From positions 3,122 through 8,974 of the forward strand of contig JAQUGB010000066.1 in NCBI GenBank assembly GCA_028684345.1: a stretch of DNA of 5,853 nucleotides, read 5' to 3'. The number at the start of each line of letters is the position of its first letter. Within the stretch, counting starts at the first letter, position 1. This document shows positions 1-5,853 of the stretch, one piece after another. Below the pieces are notes generated by a model, which was given only the letters and a program-made list of their open reading frames with translations, had not been told where the DNA came from and made no database searches. The position numbers were made by a program, and so were the translations under genes. This stretch comes from Tepidiphilus sp. (GTDB taxonomy: Bacteria > Pseudomonadota > Gammaproteobacteria > Burkholderiales > Rhodocyclaceae).

Positions 1-2345
1 ACGCCGCGCAAACGCAGCGCATTGCCGATCACCGATGCGGAGCTGAGACTCATCGCCAGGGCGGCGATCAACGGTGAAAGCAGCCAACCGGTGAGCGGAT
101 ACAGCACGCCGGCCGCAATGGGAATGCCCAGTGCGTTGTAGAGAAAGGCGAACATCAGGTTCTGCTTCATGTTGCGGACCGTGGCCACTGACAAGGCGCG
201 CGCCACCGCAATACCGCGCAGGTCACCCTTGACGAGCGTGATCTGTGCGCTATTCATCGCCACGTCGGTGCCGGTGCCCATGGCGATACCGACGTCGGCC
301 TTTGCCAAGGCCGGGGCATCATTGATGCCGTCACCAGCCATCGCAACGATACGCCCCTCGCGCTGCAGCCGCTCCACCAGTTGCAGTTTGTCGGCGGGCT
401 TGAGCTCGCCATACACCTCATCGATGCCCAAGCGCGCCGCCACGGCCTTGGCCGTGGTCAGACCGTCGCCCGTGGCCATGACGACGCGCAAGCCCTCCGC
501 GCGCAACGACGCCAGCGCTTGCGGTGTGGTCTTCTTCACCGGGTCGGCGACGGCCAGGACTGCGGCGAGCACGCCATCGACGGCCAGATACATCACGCTG
601 GCACCCTCACGGCGCAGCGCCTCCGCCCGCTCGGCCAATGGCCGCACGTCCACACCGAGCTGTTCCATCAGCGCGGTGTTGCCCAGTGCCACGGCATGTC
701 CATCGACGCGCCCGCGCACGCCGATGCCTGAGTGCGAGTCGAACTCCTCGGCGCGTGAGAGCACCAGGCCCTGCTCGCGCGCGGCCGTGACGATGGCTTC
801 CGCCAGCGGGTGCTCGCTGCCCTGGTCGAGGCTGGCAGCCAGTCGCAAGGCTTCGCCGGCGGTGAAGCCTTCGGCTGCGATCGTCGTCTGATAGCGCGGC
901 CGGCCCTCGGTCAATGTGCCGGTCTTGTCGACGATCAGGGTATCGACCTGGCTCATTTTCTCGATCGCGGCGGCATCGCGAAACAGCACCCCCTGCGTAG
1001 CCCCTCGCCCGGTCGCCACCATGATCGACATGGGCGTGGCCAAGCCCAGCGCGCAGGGGCAGGCGATGATCAGCACAGACACGGCGTTGATGAGGCCAAA
1101 AACCCAACGCGGTTCCGGCCCGAACAGGCCCCAGGCAAAAAAGGTCAGCACGGCGATGGACACCACCGCGACCACGAAATAGCCCGCCACGACATCGGCC
1201 ATGCGCTGCATCGGCGCCTTGGACCGCTGCGCCTGCGCCACCATCTGCACAATCTGGGACAGCATGGTCGCCGAGCCGACACGTTCGGCGACCATGACGA
1301 GCGCGCCACTGGTATTGAGCGTCCCACCGATGACCTTGTCGCCCACCCGCTTGGTCACGGGCAGGGACTCCCCCGTCAGCATCGATTCGTCCACAGCGCT
1401 GCTGCCCTCGATTACCGTACCATCTACCGGAACCTTTTCGCCGGGTCGAATGCGCAGCCGATCGCCGACATGGATGTGCGTCAGGGGCACGTCCTCTTCC
1501 GTGCCATCGTCGCGAAGGCGCCGGGCGGTCTTGGGGGCCAGTCCGAGCAAGGACTTGATGGCGGCCGAGGTCTGCGAACGCGCCTTGAGTTCCAGTACCT
1601 GCCCCAGCAGGGTCAGGGAAATGATCACCGCCGCCGCCTCGAAGTACACCGCGACCCGTCCCATGGACACGAACGAGTCCGGGAACAGTTGTGGGGCCAC
1701 GGTCGCCGCCACGCTGTAGACGAACGCCGCCCCGGTGCCCAGCGCGATCAGGGTCCACATGTTCGGGCTGCGATGGACCACGGACTGCCAGCCGCGCACG
1801 AAGAACGGCCGACCCGCCCACAGGACGATGGGCAGGGACAGAACGAGTTCGATCCAGGTCTGTGTGCGCGCCTCGAACCAATGCAACTGGTGGCCGAACA
1901 TGGCAAGCACAGTGACCATGACGGTCAGCGGCAGGGTGCACCAGAAGCGGCGCTGGAAATCGCGCAGCTCGGGACTCTCTTCTCCTTCGAGATCCGGCAG
2001 CACCGGCTCCAGCGCCATGCCGCACTTCGGACAATAGCCGGGGTGATCCTGCCGGATCTCGGGGTGCATGGGGCAGGTGTAGATCGTGCCTGCCGCCAGG
2101 GCCGGCGCTTCGACAGACGAAGGCTCATGGCCGCTGTAGGCATAGCGCGCCGGCTCGGCGACGAACTTCGCCCGGCACTTGGCGCTGCAGAAGTAAAAGA
2201 GTCGGCCTGCGTGCTCGACGTGGTGCTCGGACTGCGCGGTCACGTCCATGCCGCAGACAGGGTCCTTCAGACCTTCGGCCCACTGCAGTGCGCTCGGGTG
2301 GTCGTGGGCGTGTTGGCGGTGTTCGTGGTCTGATCGCAGGTCCAT
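1..2345 (-). CDS. copF: Copper-translocating P1B-type ATPase with YHS and HMBD N-terminal domains (3' end cut by window edge)
   Basis: Inner-membrane ATPase that would pump Cu(I) from the cytoplasm to the periplasm. The frame is open for 781 residues from the ATG at 2345 to the left edge. Visible in order: a His-rich start (residues 7-16); a YHS domain (about 28-70; C31, C53, C57); an HMBD zinc-ribbon-like domain (about 88-115; CPMHPE at 91-96, CPKCGM at 105-110); paired membrane helices (about 135-180 and 195-250); the actuator TGES (324-327); the membrane CPC (429-431); the phosphorylation site D473 in DKTGT; the nucleotide-binding HP (H512); GDGIND (671-676); and YN (736-737) and MSLSS (765-769) in the last two helices. 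CPC plus YN plus MxxSS is the Cu(I) P1B-1 signature. No GMTCxxC-type HMA domain is present. The last visible residues, NALRLRG, normally lie close to the C-terminus, so little is missing. The start is supported by an AGGGAGG site 9 nt upstream and by only 4 nt separating it from the DUF2933 stop. The symbol copF follows Xanthomonas/Cupriavidus usage; the enterobacterial equivalent is called CopA. A silver substrate cannot be excluded. Confidence 0.95.
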   Translation of the reverse strand, partial: MDLRSDHEHRQHAHDHPSALQWAEGLKDPVCGMDVTAQSEHHVEHAGRLFYFCSAKCRAKFVAEPARYAYSGHEPSSVEAPALAAGTIYTCPMHPEIRQDHPGYCPKCGMALEPVLPDLEGEESPELRDFQRRFWCTLPLTVMVTVLAMFGHQLHWFEARTQTWIELVLSLPIVLWAGRPFFVRGWQSVVHRSPNMWTLIALGTGAAFVYSVAATVAPQLFPDSFVSMGRVAVYFEAAAVIISLTLLGQVLELKARSQTSAAIKSLLGLAPKTARRLRDDGTEEDVPLTHIHVGDRLRIRPGEKVPVDGTVIEGSSAVDESMLTGESLPVTKRVGDKVIGGTLNTSGALVMVAERVGSATMLSQIVQMVAQAQRSKAPMQRMADVVAGYFVVAVVSIAVLTFFAWGLFGPEPRWVFGLINAVSVLIIACPCALGLATPMSIMVATGRGATQGVLFRDAAAIEKMSQVDTLIVDKTGTLTEGRPRYQTTIAAEGFTAGEALRLAASLDQGSEHPLAEAIVTAAREQGLVLSRAEEFDSHSGIGVRGRVDGHAVALGNTALMEQLGVDVRPLAERAEALRREGASVMYLAVDGVLAAVLAVADPVKKTTPQALASLRAEGLRVVMATGDGLTTAKAVAARLGIDEVYGELKPADKLQLVERLQREGRIVAMAGDGINDAPALAKADVGIAMGTGTDVAMNSAQITLVKGDLRGIAVARALSVATVRNMKQNLMFAFLYNALGIPIAAGVLYPLTGWLLSPLIAALAMSLSSASVIGNALRLRG

Positions 2346-2349
2346 GACT

Positions 2350-2604
2350 TCACGCCTCCCTGTTGGCGGGTTTGTCGGGCGGCGCACCATGCCCGCCATC
2401 GCCACCGTGGCCATGCAGCAGGTGCATCAGCGGGCACGCCAGCAGCAACAGGTACACCCAATTGCCTGCGACATGGATCCAGTGCTCGCGCAGCAGATAG
2501 AAGCCGCCGATGAGGGCAACCATCAGCAACGCGGTCCTCATGCGCCGATTCAGGCTGGACTGGCCGCGCGTGTCGTGGAGGTGTTCTTGGCCAGTCGCGT
2601 TCAT
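2350..2604 (-). CDS. DUF2933 family small membrane protein, 84 residues
   Basis: Small inner-membrane protein of unknown biochemical function, of the type found next to copper-resistance genes. A polar N-terminus (1-22) is followed by a hydrophobic segment (about 23-39, ALLMVALIGGFYLL), a short LREHWIH stretch, a second hydrophobic segment (about 47-63) and a His/Gly-rich tail (HLLHGHGGDGGHG, 61-73). The second segment contains C57-P58-L59-M60-H61, an arrangement that could bind Cu(I); that is inference. The family match rests on the pattern of a helix, EHW/EHR, then LLLLACPLMHL and a His/Gly tail. The ATG at 2604 is preferred because GAAGGGAA lies 7 nt upstream and the length matches the family. 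The frame also stays open back to a GTG at 2724, which would give 124 residues and overlap the copG stop by 4 nt, but that start has no visible ribosome site and adds only polar, low-complexity sequence. The stop lies 4 nt before the ATPase start, so the two are very likely cotranslated. Confidence 0.85.
   Translation of the reverse strand: MNATGQEHLHDTRGQSSLNRRMRTALLMVALIGGFYLLREHWIHVAGNWVYLLLLACPLMHLLHGHGGDGGHGAPPDKPANREA
2355..2361 (-). promoter_or_regulatory. Ribosome binding site of the ATPase gene
   Basis: On the minus strand this reads AGGGAGG and lies 9 nt before the ATG at 2345. It sits inside the last codons of the DUF2933 gene, whose TGA ends 4 nt before the ATPase start. This fixes the ATPase start and suggests translational coupling of the two genes. 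Confidence 0.75.
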
Positions 2605-2720
2605 CGCGGTGTTCCCTTCATCGAGGATCGGCGCGGTCGGCGCCGGCCTCCTGTTCCAGGTTGCAAGACCGCTGCTGCGCCTCATGGATCCAATCGGCAC
2701 ACGGTCAGTGCATGGTTTCT
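2605..2720 (-). other. 116-bp spacer between copG and the DUF2933 gene
   Basis: This is the longest gap in the window. It holds the DUF2933 ribosome site and a GC-rich hairpin with 6-bp arms (2629-2634 and 2640-2645, 5-nt loop) that lacks a following T-run. The frame of the DUF2933 gene is open across all of it, so it could encode an N-terminal extension from the GTG at 2724. Another frame reads about 28 codons (CADWIHEAQQRSC and onward) between two stops but has no ATG or ribosome site. I see no promoter I can support. Confidence 0.5.
2612..2619 (-). promoter_or_regulatory. Ribosome binding site deciding the DUF2933 start
   Basis: The minus strand reads GAAGGGAA, 7 nt before the ATG at 2604. 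No comparable site precedes the alternative GTG at 2724, so this favours the 84-residue product. Confidence 0.6.
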
Positions 2721-3203
2721 TCACGGATAAGAACCGAAAACTTGCGCTGCTCCGTCTTTCCCAACCAGCAAGACTTTGTAGGCATCACGGCGTCCTCCGT
2801 AGGCGACACCATCCATGCCGGGTGAACCAATGGGCATGCCCGGCACCGCCAAGCCCAGAGCTTGGGGCTTTTCCTTGAGCAGCCGCTGGATGTCCGTTGC
2901 GGGTACGTGGCCTTCGATCACATAGCCCTGGATCAGGGCCGTATGGCAGGAACCGAATTTCTGCGGCATCCCGAGGCGAGCGCGGGCTGCGCTGTTGCCC
3001 TGGTCGACGGCACTCACGCGGAATCCGCTTTTCTCCAGGTGGGCAATCCAGTCCTTGCAACACCCACAGTTCGGGTCCTTCCACACCTGCACGGCAAGCG
3101 TCTGCGGTGCGGCGGCTGGTGCCAGGGAGGGAAGACTCAGCGCAAGCACCGCCAGCAGCAGCCTGCGCCGCTGGGGGAACGGTTGATCAACGGTTTGGTG
3201 CAT
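2721..3203 (-). CDS. copG: DUF411 / CopG-type periplasmic copper protein
   Basis: Exported copper-binding protein of the DUF411 family, 160 residues. The N-terminus (MHQTVDQPFPQRRR, then a hydrophobic stretch at 15-30 ending in APAAA) looks like a signal peptide cut near residue 32. The mature part starts with a thioredoxin-like strand (LAVQVWKDPNCGCC). C46, C48 and C49 form the CGCC motif, and C86 lies in GSCHTALI. These are the four conserved cysteines of the family. Characterised CopG proteins hold a cysteine-bridged multinuclear copper cluster and have been proposed to do copper redox chemistry in the periplasm; that this copy does the same is inference. The C-terminal half (GYVIEGHVPATDIQRLL, GLAVPGMPIGSPGM) is typical of the family. 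The start has GGGAG 8 nt upstream, and the gene follows the cupredoxin stop after 24 nt, so the two are probably cotranscribed. Length and residues are normal. Confidence 0.93.
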   Translation of the reverse strand: MHQTVDQPFPQRRRLLLAVLALSLPSLAPAAAPQTLAVQVWKDPNCGCCKDWIAHLEKSGFRVSAVDQGNSAARARLGMPQKFGSCHTALIQGYVIEGHVPATDIQRLLKEKPQALGLAVPGMPIGSPGMDGVAYGGRRDAYKVLLVGKDGAAQVFGSYP

Positions 3204-3211
3204 GACAAGGA

Positions 3212-3216
3212 CTCCC
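3212..3216 (-). promoter_or_regulatory. Ribosome binding site of copG
   Basis: GGGAG on the minus strand, 8 nt before the ATG at 3203, within the 24-nt gap after the cupredoxin gene. It supports the annotated start. Confidence 0.55.
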
Positions 3217-3227
3217 GGTGACGCTGC

Positions 3228-3743
3228 TTATTCGACGACGATCTTGCCCACCATGCCCGCTTCCATATGGCCGGGGATGAGGCAGGCGAAGTCCACCGTA
3301 CCGGGCTGATCGAACTGCCAAACCAGCCCGCCGCGCTGGCCAGGCTGGAGCGTCACCATGTTCGGCTCGGCATGCTGCATCTGGGGCATCTTGCGCATCA
3401 TCTCGGCGTGCGCCTTGAGTTCCTTCATTGAGCCGATCACCATTTCGTGCGGCACCTTGCCCGTGTTCTTGACGAAAAAGCGGATGGTCTCGCCCTTCTT
3501 GACCGCGATGTTCGCCGGCGTGAACCGCATCGAGTCGTCCATGACCACCTCGATGGTGCGGTCGACCTTGGCGGGATCGCCTGGTTTGCCGACTTCGGAG
3601 GGTGATGTGTCCCCGTGCATCGAACCGTGCATGCCCTGCATGTCATGCCCGGCCATGTCATGGCCGCCCTGATGGCCCCCACCGGCCAGCGCCAACACAG
3701 GCAAGGCGGTCAGCATCAAAACGCTCAGGGTTTTCTTCATCAT
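3228..3743 (-). CDS. copI: Periplasmic cupredoxin with His/Met-rich N-terminus (CopI-like)
   Basis: Secreted blue/green-type copper protein, 171 residues. A signal peptide spans 1-20 (MMKKTLSVLMLTALPVLALA). It is followed by a His/Met-rich region (24-43, with HDMAGHDMQGMHGSMHG) that can bind several copper ions. The cupredoxin domain spans about 62-171. The type-1 copper ligands are all present: H99 (KVPHEM), then C154, H159 and M164 spaced C-x4-H-x4-M in FACLIPGHMEAGM. Between H99 and C154 lies a Met-rich helix-like insert (MMRKMPQMQH, 115-124). Position in a cop cluster and this build match the CopI proteins of Rubrivivax and Cupriavidus, implicated in periplasmic copper tolerance; the equivalent slot in Xanthomonas is named copM. 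The name is by analogy. AAGGAG lies 6 nt before the first of two adjacent ATGs and 9 nt before the second, so either may be used. The gene follows copB after 51 bp. Confidence 0.92.
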   Translation of the reverse strand: MMKKTLSVLMLTALPVLALAGGGHQGGHDMAGHDMQGMHGSMHGDTSPSEVGKPGDPAKVDRTIEVVMDDSMRFTPANIAVKKGETIRFFVKNTGKVPHEMVIGSMKELKAHAEMMRKMPQMQHAEPNMVTLQPGQRGGLVWQFDQPGTVDFACLIPGHMEAGMVGKIVVE

Positions 3744-3749
3744 CGGTTT

Positions 3750-3755
3750 CTCCTT
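3750..3755 (-). promoter_or_regulatory. Strong ribosome binding site of the cupredoxin gene
   Basis: AAGGAG on the minus strand, 6 nt before the ATG at 3743. It is the closest match to the consensus in the window, which would suit a protein needed in quantity in the periplasm (inference). Confidence 0.75.
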
Positions 3756-3794
3756 AGGGTTGGTGAATAAGATCGGAGTTGCGCGTGGCGGCTT

Positions 3795-4739
3795 CTAGAA
3801 CCACAGCCGCACACCCGCCACATAACGCGTTTCCCGGGTACGCTGTCCTTCGGCGCGCGCAAAATCGGCGGTCTGTCCGAACTTGCCAGCCCATTCGACG
3901 CCGACGTAGGGCGCGAACTGGCGCGAGAACTCGTAACGCAGGCGCAGGCCTGCCGCCGCATCGGCCAGCCCACTTCCCAGGCCACGCGCTTCATCGCGCT
4001 GGCCATACAGATTGACTTCCATGCGGGGCTGCAGAATCAGGCGCTGGGTGAGCAGGAGTTCGTACTCGCCCGACAGGCGCAGTGCCGCGCGTCCCGAGCT
4101 GCCGACGTAGGCGGTGGCATCGACATTTAACCAGTACGGCGCGAGTCCCTGGATGCCGAAAGCGAGCCAGGTCCGGTCAGGCCCCGTGCCGCTGTCCTGC
4201 CGCACCCCGAGTTGGGTGTCCCAGTACGAGGCGATCGCATGGCCCCACAGGACCTCCGTGCGTGCCTCCTCCAGTTTGCCTTTGGCGACGTCACCCTCGG
4301 CCTTGAGGACCAGGCGGTCGTAGGTGCCGCCGAACCAGGCTTGCGCGTCATAGGCGGTCGCGTTCCCCTCCTTCGTGTAAACGCGCTCCAGGCGATCGAG
4401 GAGCACGCTGCCGAACGCATGTTCATCGGACAGCCGAAGTTGCCGTGGCCCGGGGAGTGCGTAAGGGCCCGACTCCAAAGTCAAGCCATTGGAATACGCG
4501 TGCGGATCACGGGCATCGGCGGGGGCGGGGCCGCCCTGCATGTTCATGCTGCCGTGGTCCATGGTGGCGCTCGCGGGCGATTCGGCTCGCGTTGGGGCTG
4601 GAGCCGTGCCCGGGTGCCCGGCATGGCCGCCGCCTTCCATCGTTGTTTGCGCCCAGACGGGTGCCGCACCGAGCAACACCAGCGCCGCAGTGAAGAGAGA
4701 ACAGGGTTTCATGGCGAATCTTCTTTTGATCAGTTTCAT
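3795..4739 (-). CDS. copB: Copper resistance outer-membrane protein CopB
   Basis: Outer-membrane copper-binding protein of the CopB/PcoB family, 314 residues from the ATG at 4739. A signal peptide ends near residue 30 (LVLLGAAPVWA-QT). A low-complexity linker rich in His, Met, Gly and Pro follows (34-80, with MEGGGHAGH and MDHGSMNMQGG), then the CopB beta-barrel domain (about 105-314) with alternating strands, and a terminal phenylalanine in GVRLWF, as in many outer-membrane barrels. Known CopB proteins bind copper at the outer membrane and are made with CopA. The ATG at 4739 overlaps the copA stop as ATGA, which suggests coupled translation, but its upstream sequence is a poor ribosome site. 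The ATG at 4712 (305 residues, starting MKPCSLF) has a weak AGAAGA upstream and also gives a good signal peptide. The mature protein is the same either way. The frame also stays open upstream to 4916, but that part is the antisense-free shadow of copA. Confidence 0.94.
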   Translation of the reverse strand: MKLIKRRFAMKPCSLFTAALVLLGAAPVWAQTTMEGGGHAGHPGTAPAPTRAESPASATMDHGSMNMQGGPAPADARDPHAYSNGLTLESGPYALPGPRQLRLSDEHAFGSVLLDRLERVYTKEGNATAYDAQAWFGGTYDRLVLKAEGDVAKGKLEEARTEVLWGHAIASYWDTQLGVRQDSGTGPDRTWLAFGIQGLAPYWLNVDATAYVGSSGRAALRLSGEYELLLTQRLILQPRMEVNLYGQRDEARGLGSGLADAAAGLRLRYEFSRQFAPYVGVEWAGKFGQTADFARAEGQRTRETRYVAGVRLWF

Positions 4740-5853
4740 GACACGACCACCACGCGAAACATGCCCATGTCCATGTGCAACATCAAGTGGCAGTGCCAAG
4801 CCCAGCGCCCCAAGGCGTCGGCAGTCACAAGGAAGCTGACGCGCTGCGCGGGCTGCACCGGGATGGTGTGACGACGCACCAGGAACTGCCCGTCGGGCGT
4901 TTCCACCTCGCTCCACATCCCGTGCAAATGCATCGGGTGCGTCATCATCGTGTCGTTGTGCAGGATGACGCGCACCCGCTCGCCGTACTTCAGGTGCACC
5001 GGCGTGCTCTTGCCGAACTCGAGGCCGTCGAGCGACCAGGTATAGCGCTCCATGTTGCCGGTGAGGTGCAGCTCGATCTCGCGCTCGGCCCCGCGTGGGT
5101 CGAGAGGACCACCGATCGTCCTGAGATCCGCCAGCGTCAGCACGCGCCGGCCGTTGTTGCGCAGGCCAATGCCCGGATCGTCAAGATTGGTGCGCGGCAT
5201 GTCCACCCGCATATCCGTGCTTGGGCCGTATTCCGTGCGTGCGTGACGGACCGTGGCGCTGGGCTTGGCCATCGCGCCGCCGGTCATGCCATGCATCGCG
5301 TGCTGGCCGTGATCCATGGCCATCGCGCCATGGTTCATGCCGGACATGTCGTGCTTCATGCCCGGCATGTCGTGGCCCATCGCCGCGTGGTCCATCGCGC
5401 CCATCATGTCGGCCATGGTGAGCCATTCGACGGGATCGAGCGCAGGCACGGCGGCGCTCAAGCCCTCGCGCACCGCGAGCGTGCCGCGGGCGAAGCCGGT
5501 TCGATCCATCGATTGCGCGAAGATCGTGTAGGCGTCCTCCTGGGGCGTGACGATCACGTCGTAGGTCTCGCCCGGCCCGAAGCGGAACTCATCGACGGTG
5601 ACGGGCTCGACGTTCTGCCCGTCGCTTTGCACCACCGTCATCTTGAGCCCCGGGATGCGCACGTCGTAGAAGGTGTTGGCCGCGCCGTTGATGAACCGCA
5701 GACGCACCCGCTCACCCGGCCGAAACAGGCCGGTCCAATTGCCGGCAGGGGTGACGCCGTTCATCAGGTAGGTCAAGGTCGCCGCCGAGAGATCGGCCAG
5801 ATCGGTCGGGTTCATCCGCATCTGGTTCCACATCGCGCGCTTGTCGAGTGCGC
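4736..5853 (-). CDS. copA: Multicopper oxidase CopA, C-terminal part (5' end beyond window)
   Basis: Periplasmic copper-resistance multicopper oxidase of the CopA/PcoA family, which oxidises Cu(I) and binds extra copper. The visible 371 residues cover the middle and last cupredoxin domains; roughly the first 200-250 residues, including the usual Tat signal and first copper-ligand motifs, lie outside. The middle domain begins with YLMNGVTPAGNWTGLFRPGE and GPGETYDVIV. A long Met/His-rich segment follows (5270-5416), with repeats such as MGHDMPGM, KHDMSGM and MDHGQHAMHGM. The last domain carries the copper motifs HPMHLHG (4919-4939) and HCH-x3-H-x4-M (4760-4795), which supply type-1, type-2 and type-3 copper ligands. 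All visible ligands are intact and the end, MFRVVVVS, is typical. The frame continues upstream of the ATG at 5833 to the edge, so that ATG is internal. The stop overlaps the copB start by 4 nt. This CopA is unrelated to the P-type ATPase also called CopA in enterobacteria. Confidence 0.96.
   Translation of the reverse strand, partial: ALDKRAMWNQMRMNPTDLADLSAATLTYLMNGVTPAGNWTGLFRPGERVRLRFINGAANTFYDVRIPGLKMTVVQSDGQNVEPVTVDEFRFGPGETYDVIVTPQEDAYTIFAQSMDRTGFARGTLAVREGLSAAVPALDPVEWLTMADMMGAMDHAAMGHDMPGMKHDMSGMNHGAMAMDHGQHAMHGMTGGAMAKPSATVRHARTEYGPSTDMRVDMPRTNLDDPGIGLRNNGRRVLTLADLRTIGGPLDPRGAEREIELHLTGNMERYTWSLDGLEFGKSTPVHLKYGERVRVILHNDTMMTHPMHLHGMWSEVETPDGQFLVRRHTIPVQPAQRVSFLVTADALGRWAWHCHLMLHMDMGMFRVVVVS
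5270..5416 (-). repeat. Met/His-rich copper-binding repeat region inside copA
   Basis: About 49 codons encode short degenerate repeats built on D-M-x-G-M and M-x-H-G/D units (MGHDMPGM, KHDMSGM, MNHGAMAMDHG). At DNA level these give recurring catg-containing blocks. Such segments are a hallmark of CopA/PcoA proteins and bind several copper ions. The repeats are imperfect, so copy number may differ between strains. Confidence 0.8.

Noticed and set aside
607..2034. 475-codon minus-strand reading frame
   Set aside because: It lies in another frame over the ATPase gene, whose own frame carries all catalytic motifs. The product is an Arg/Gly/Ala-rich shadow with no recognisable domain.
810..2333. 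507-codon plus-strand reading frame
   Set aside because: Antisense to the ATPase; His/Gln/Arg-rich composition typical of an antisense frame in GC-rich coding DNA, with no recognisable domain.
1..2345. Possible frameshift or decay of the ATPase
   Set aside because: Codon-by-codon translation gave one unbroken frame with every catalytic motif; it is cut only by the window edge.
2629..2645. GC-rich hairpin as a possible terminator between copG and the DUF2933 gene
   Set aside because: The arms are only 6 bp and no T-run follows on either strand. Chance palindromes are frequent at this GC content, and a terminator here would separate genes that otherwise look like one operon.
2635..2720. Tiny ORF of about 28 codons (CADWIHEAQQRSC and onward) in the spacer
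   Set aside because: It reads like protein but has no ATG/GTG start after the preceding stop with a ribosome site, and is too short to judge.
3744..3794. Possible promoter in the 51-bp gap between copB and the cupredoxin gene
   Set aside because: No convincing -35/-10 pair; the only clear signal is the AAGGAG ribosome site.
4212..4871. 219-codon plus-strand reading frame
   Set aside because: Antisense to copB and the copA end, with no domain or ribosome site; a shadow.

Overview
The window is one arm of a chromosomal or plasmid-borne copper-resistance (cop) cluster from a GC-rich proteobacterium. Every supported gene lies on the minus strand, so transcription runs from the right edge to the left edge. 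Gene content and order (copA, copB, periplasmic cupredoxin, DUF411/copG, small DUF2933 protein, copper P-type ATPase) resemble the cop clusters of Cupriavidus and other Burkholderiales and the copLABMGCDF cluster of Xanthomonas/Stenotrophomonas. The genus cannot be fixed from the sequence alone.

Layout, in order of transcription: (1) the C-terminal ~371 residues of the multicopper oxidase CopA (right edge to 4736; the N-terminus and the operon promoter lie outside the window); (2) the outer-membrane protein CopB, whose probable start overlaps the copA stop by 4 nt; (3) after 51 bp, a secreted cupredoxin with a complete type-1 copper site and a His/Met-rich N-terminus; (4) after 24 bp, a DUF411/CopG protein with four cysteines; (5) after a 116-bp gap, an 84-residue DUF2933 membrane protein; (6) 4 bp further, a Cu(I) P1B-type ATPase with YHS and HMBD metal-binding domains at its N-terminus. 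The ATPase runs off the left edge only a few residues before its expected end.

Together these genes suggest a full envelope route for copper detoxification. The ATPase exports Cu(I) from the cytoplasm. CopA would oxidise or sequester copper in the periplasm. The cupredoxin and CopG would bind or handle periplasmic copper by redox chemistry, and CopB would bind copper at the outer membrane. The DUF2933 protein is the least understood member; its tight coupling to the ATPase and its Cys-Pro-Leu-Met-His membrane motif make it the best candidate for something undescribed. copC and copD, common partners in related clusters, are absent from the visible part.

I translated the ATPase codon by codon and found no frameshift, and the other reading frames are also intact. 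I saw no RNA gene, mobile element, CRISPR array or convincing terminator. No stretch longer than 300 bases lacks a gene.
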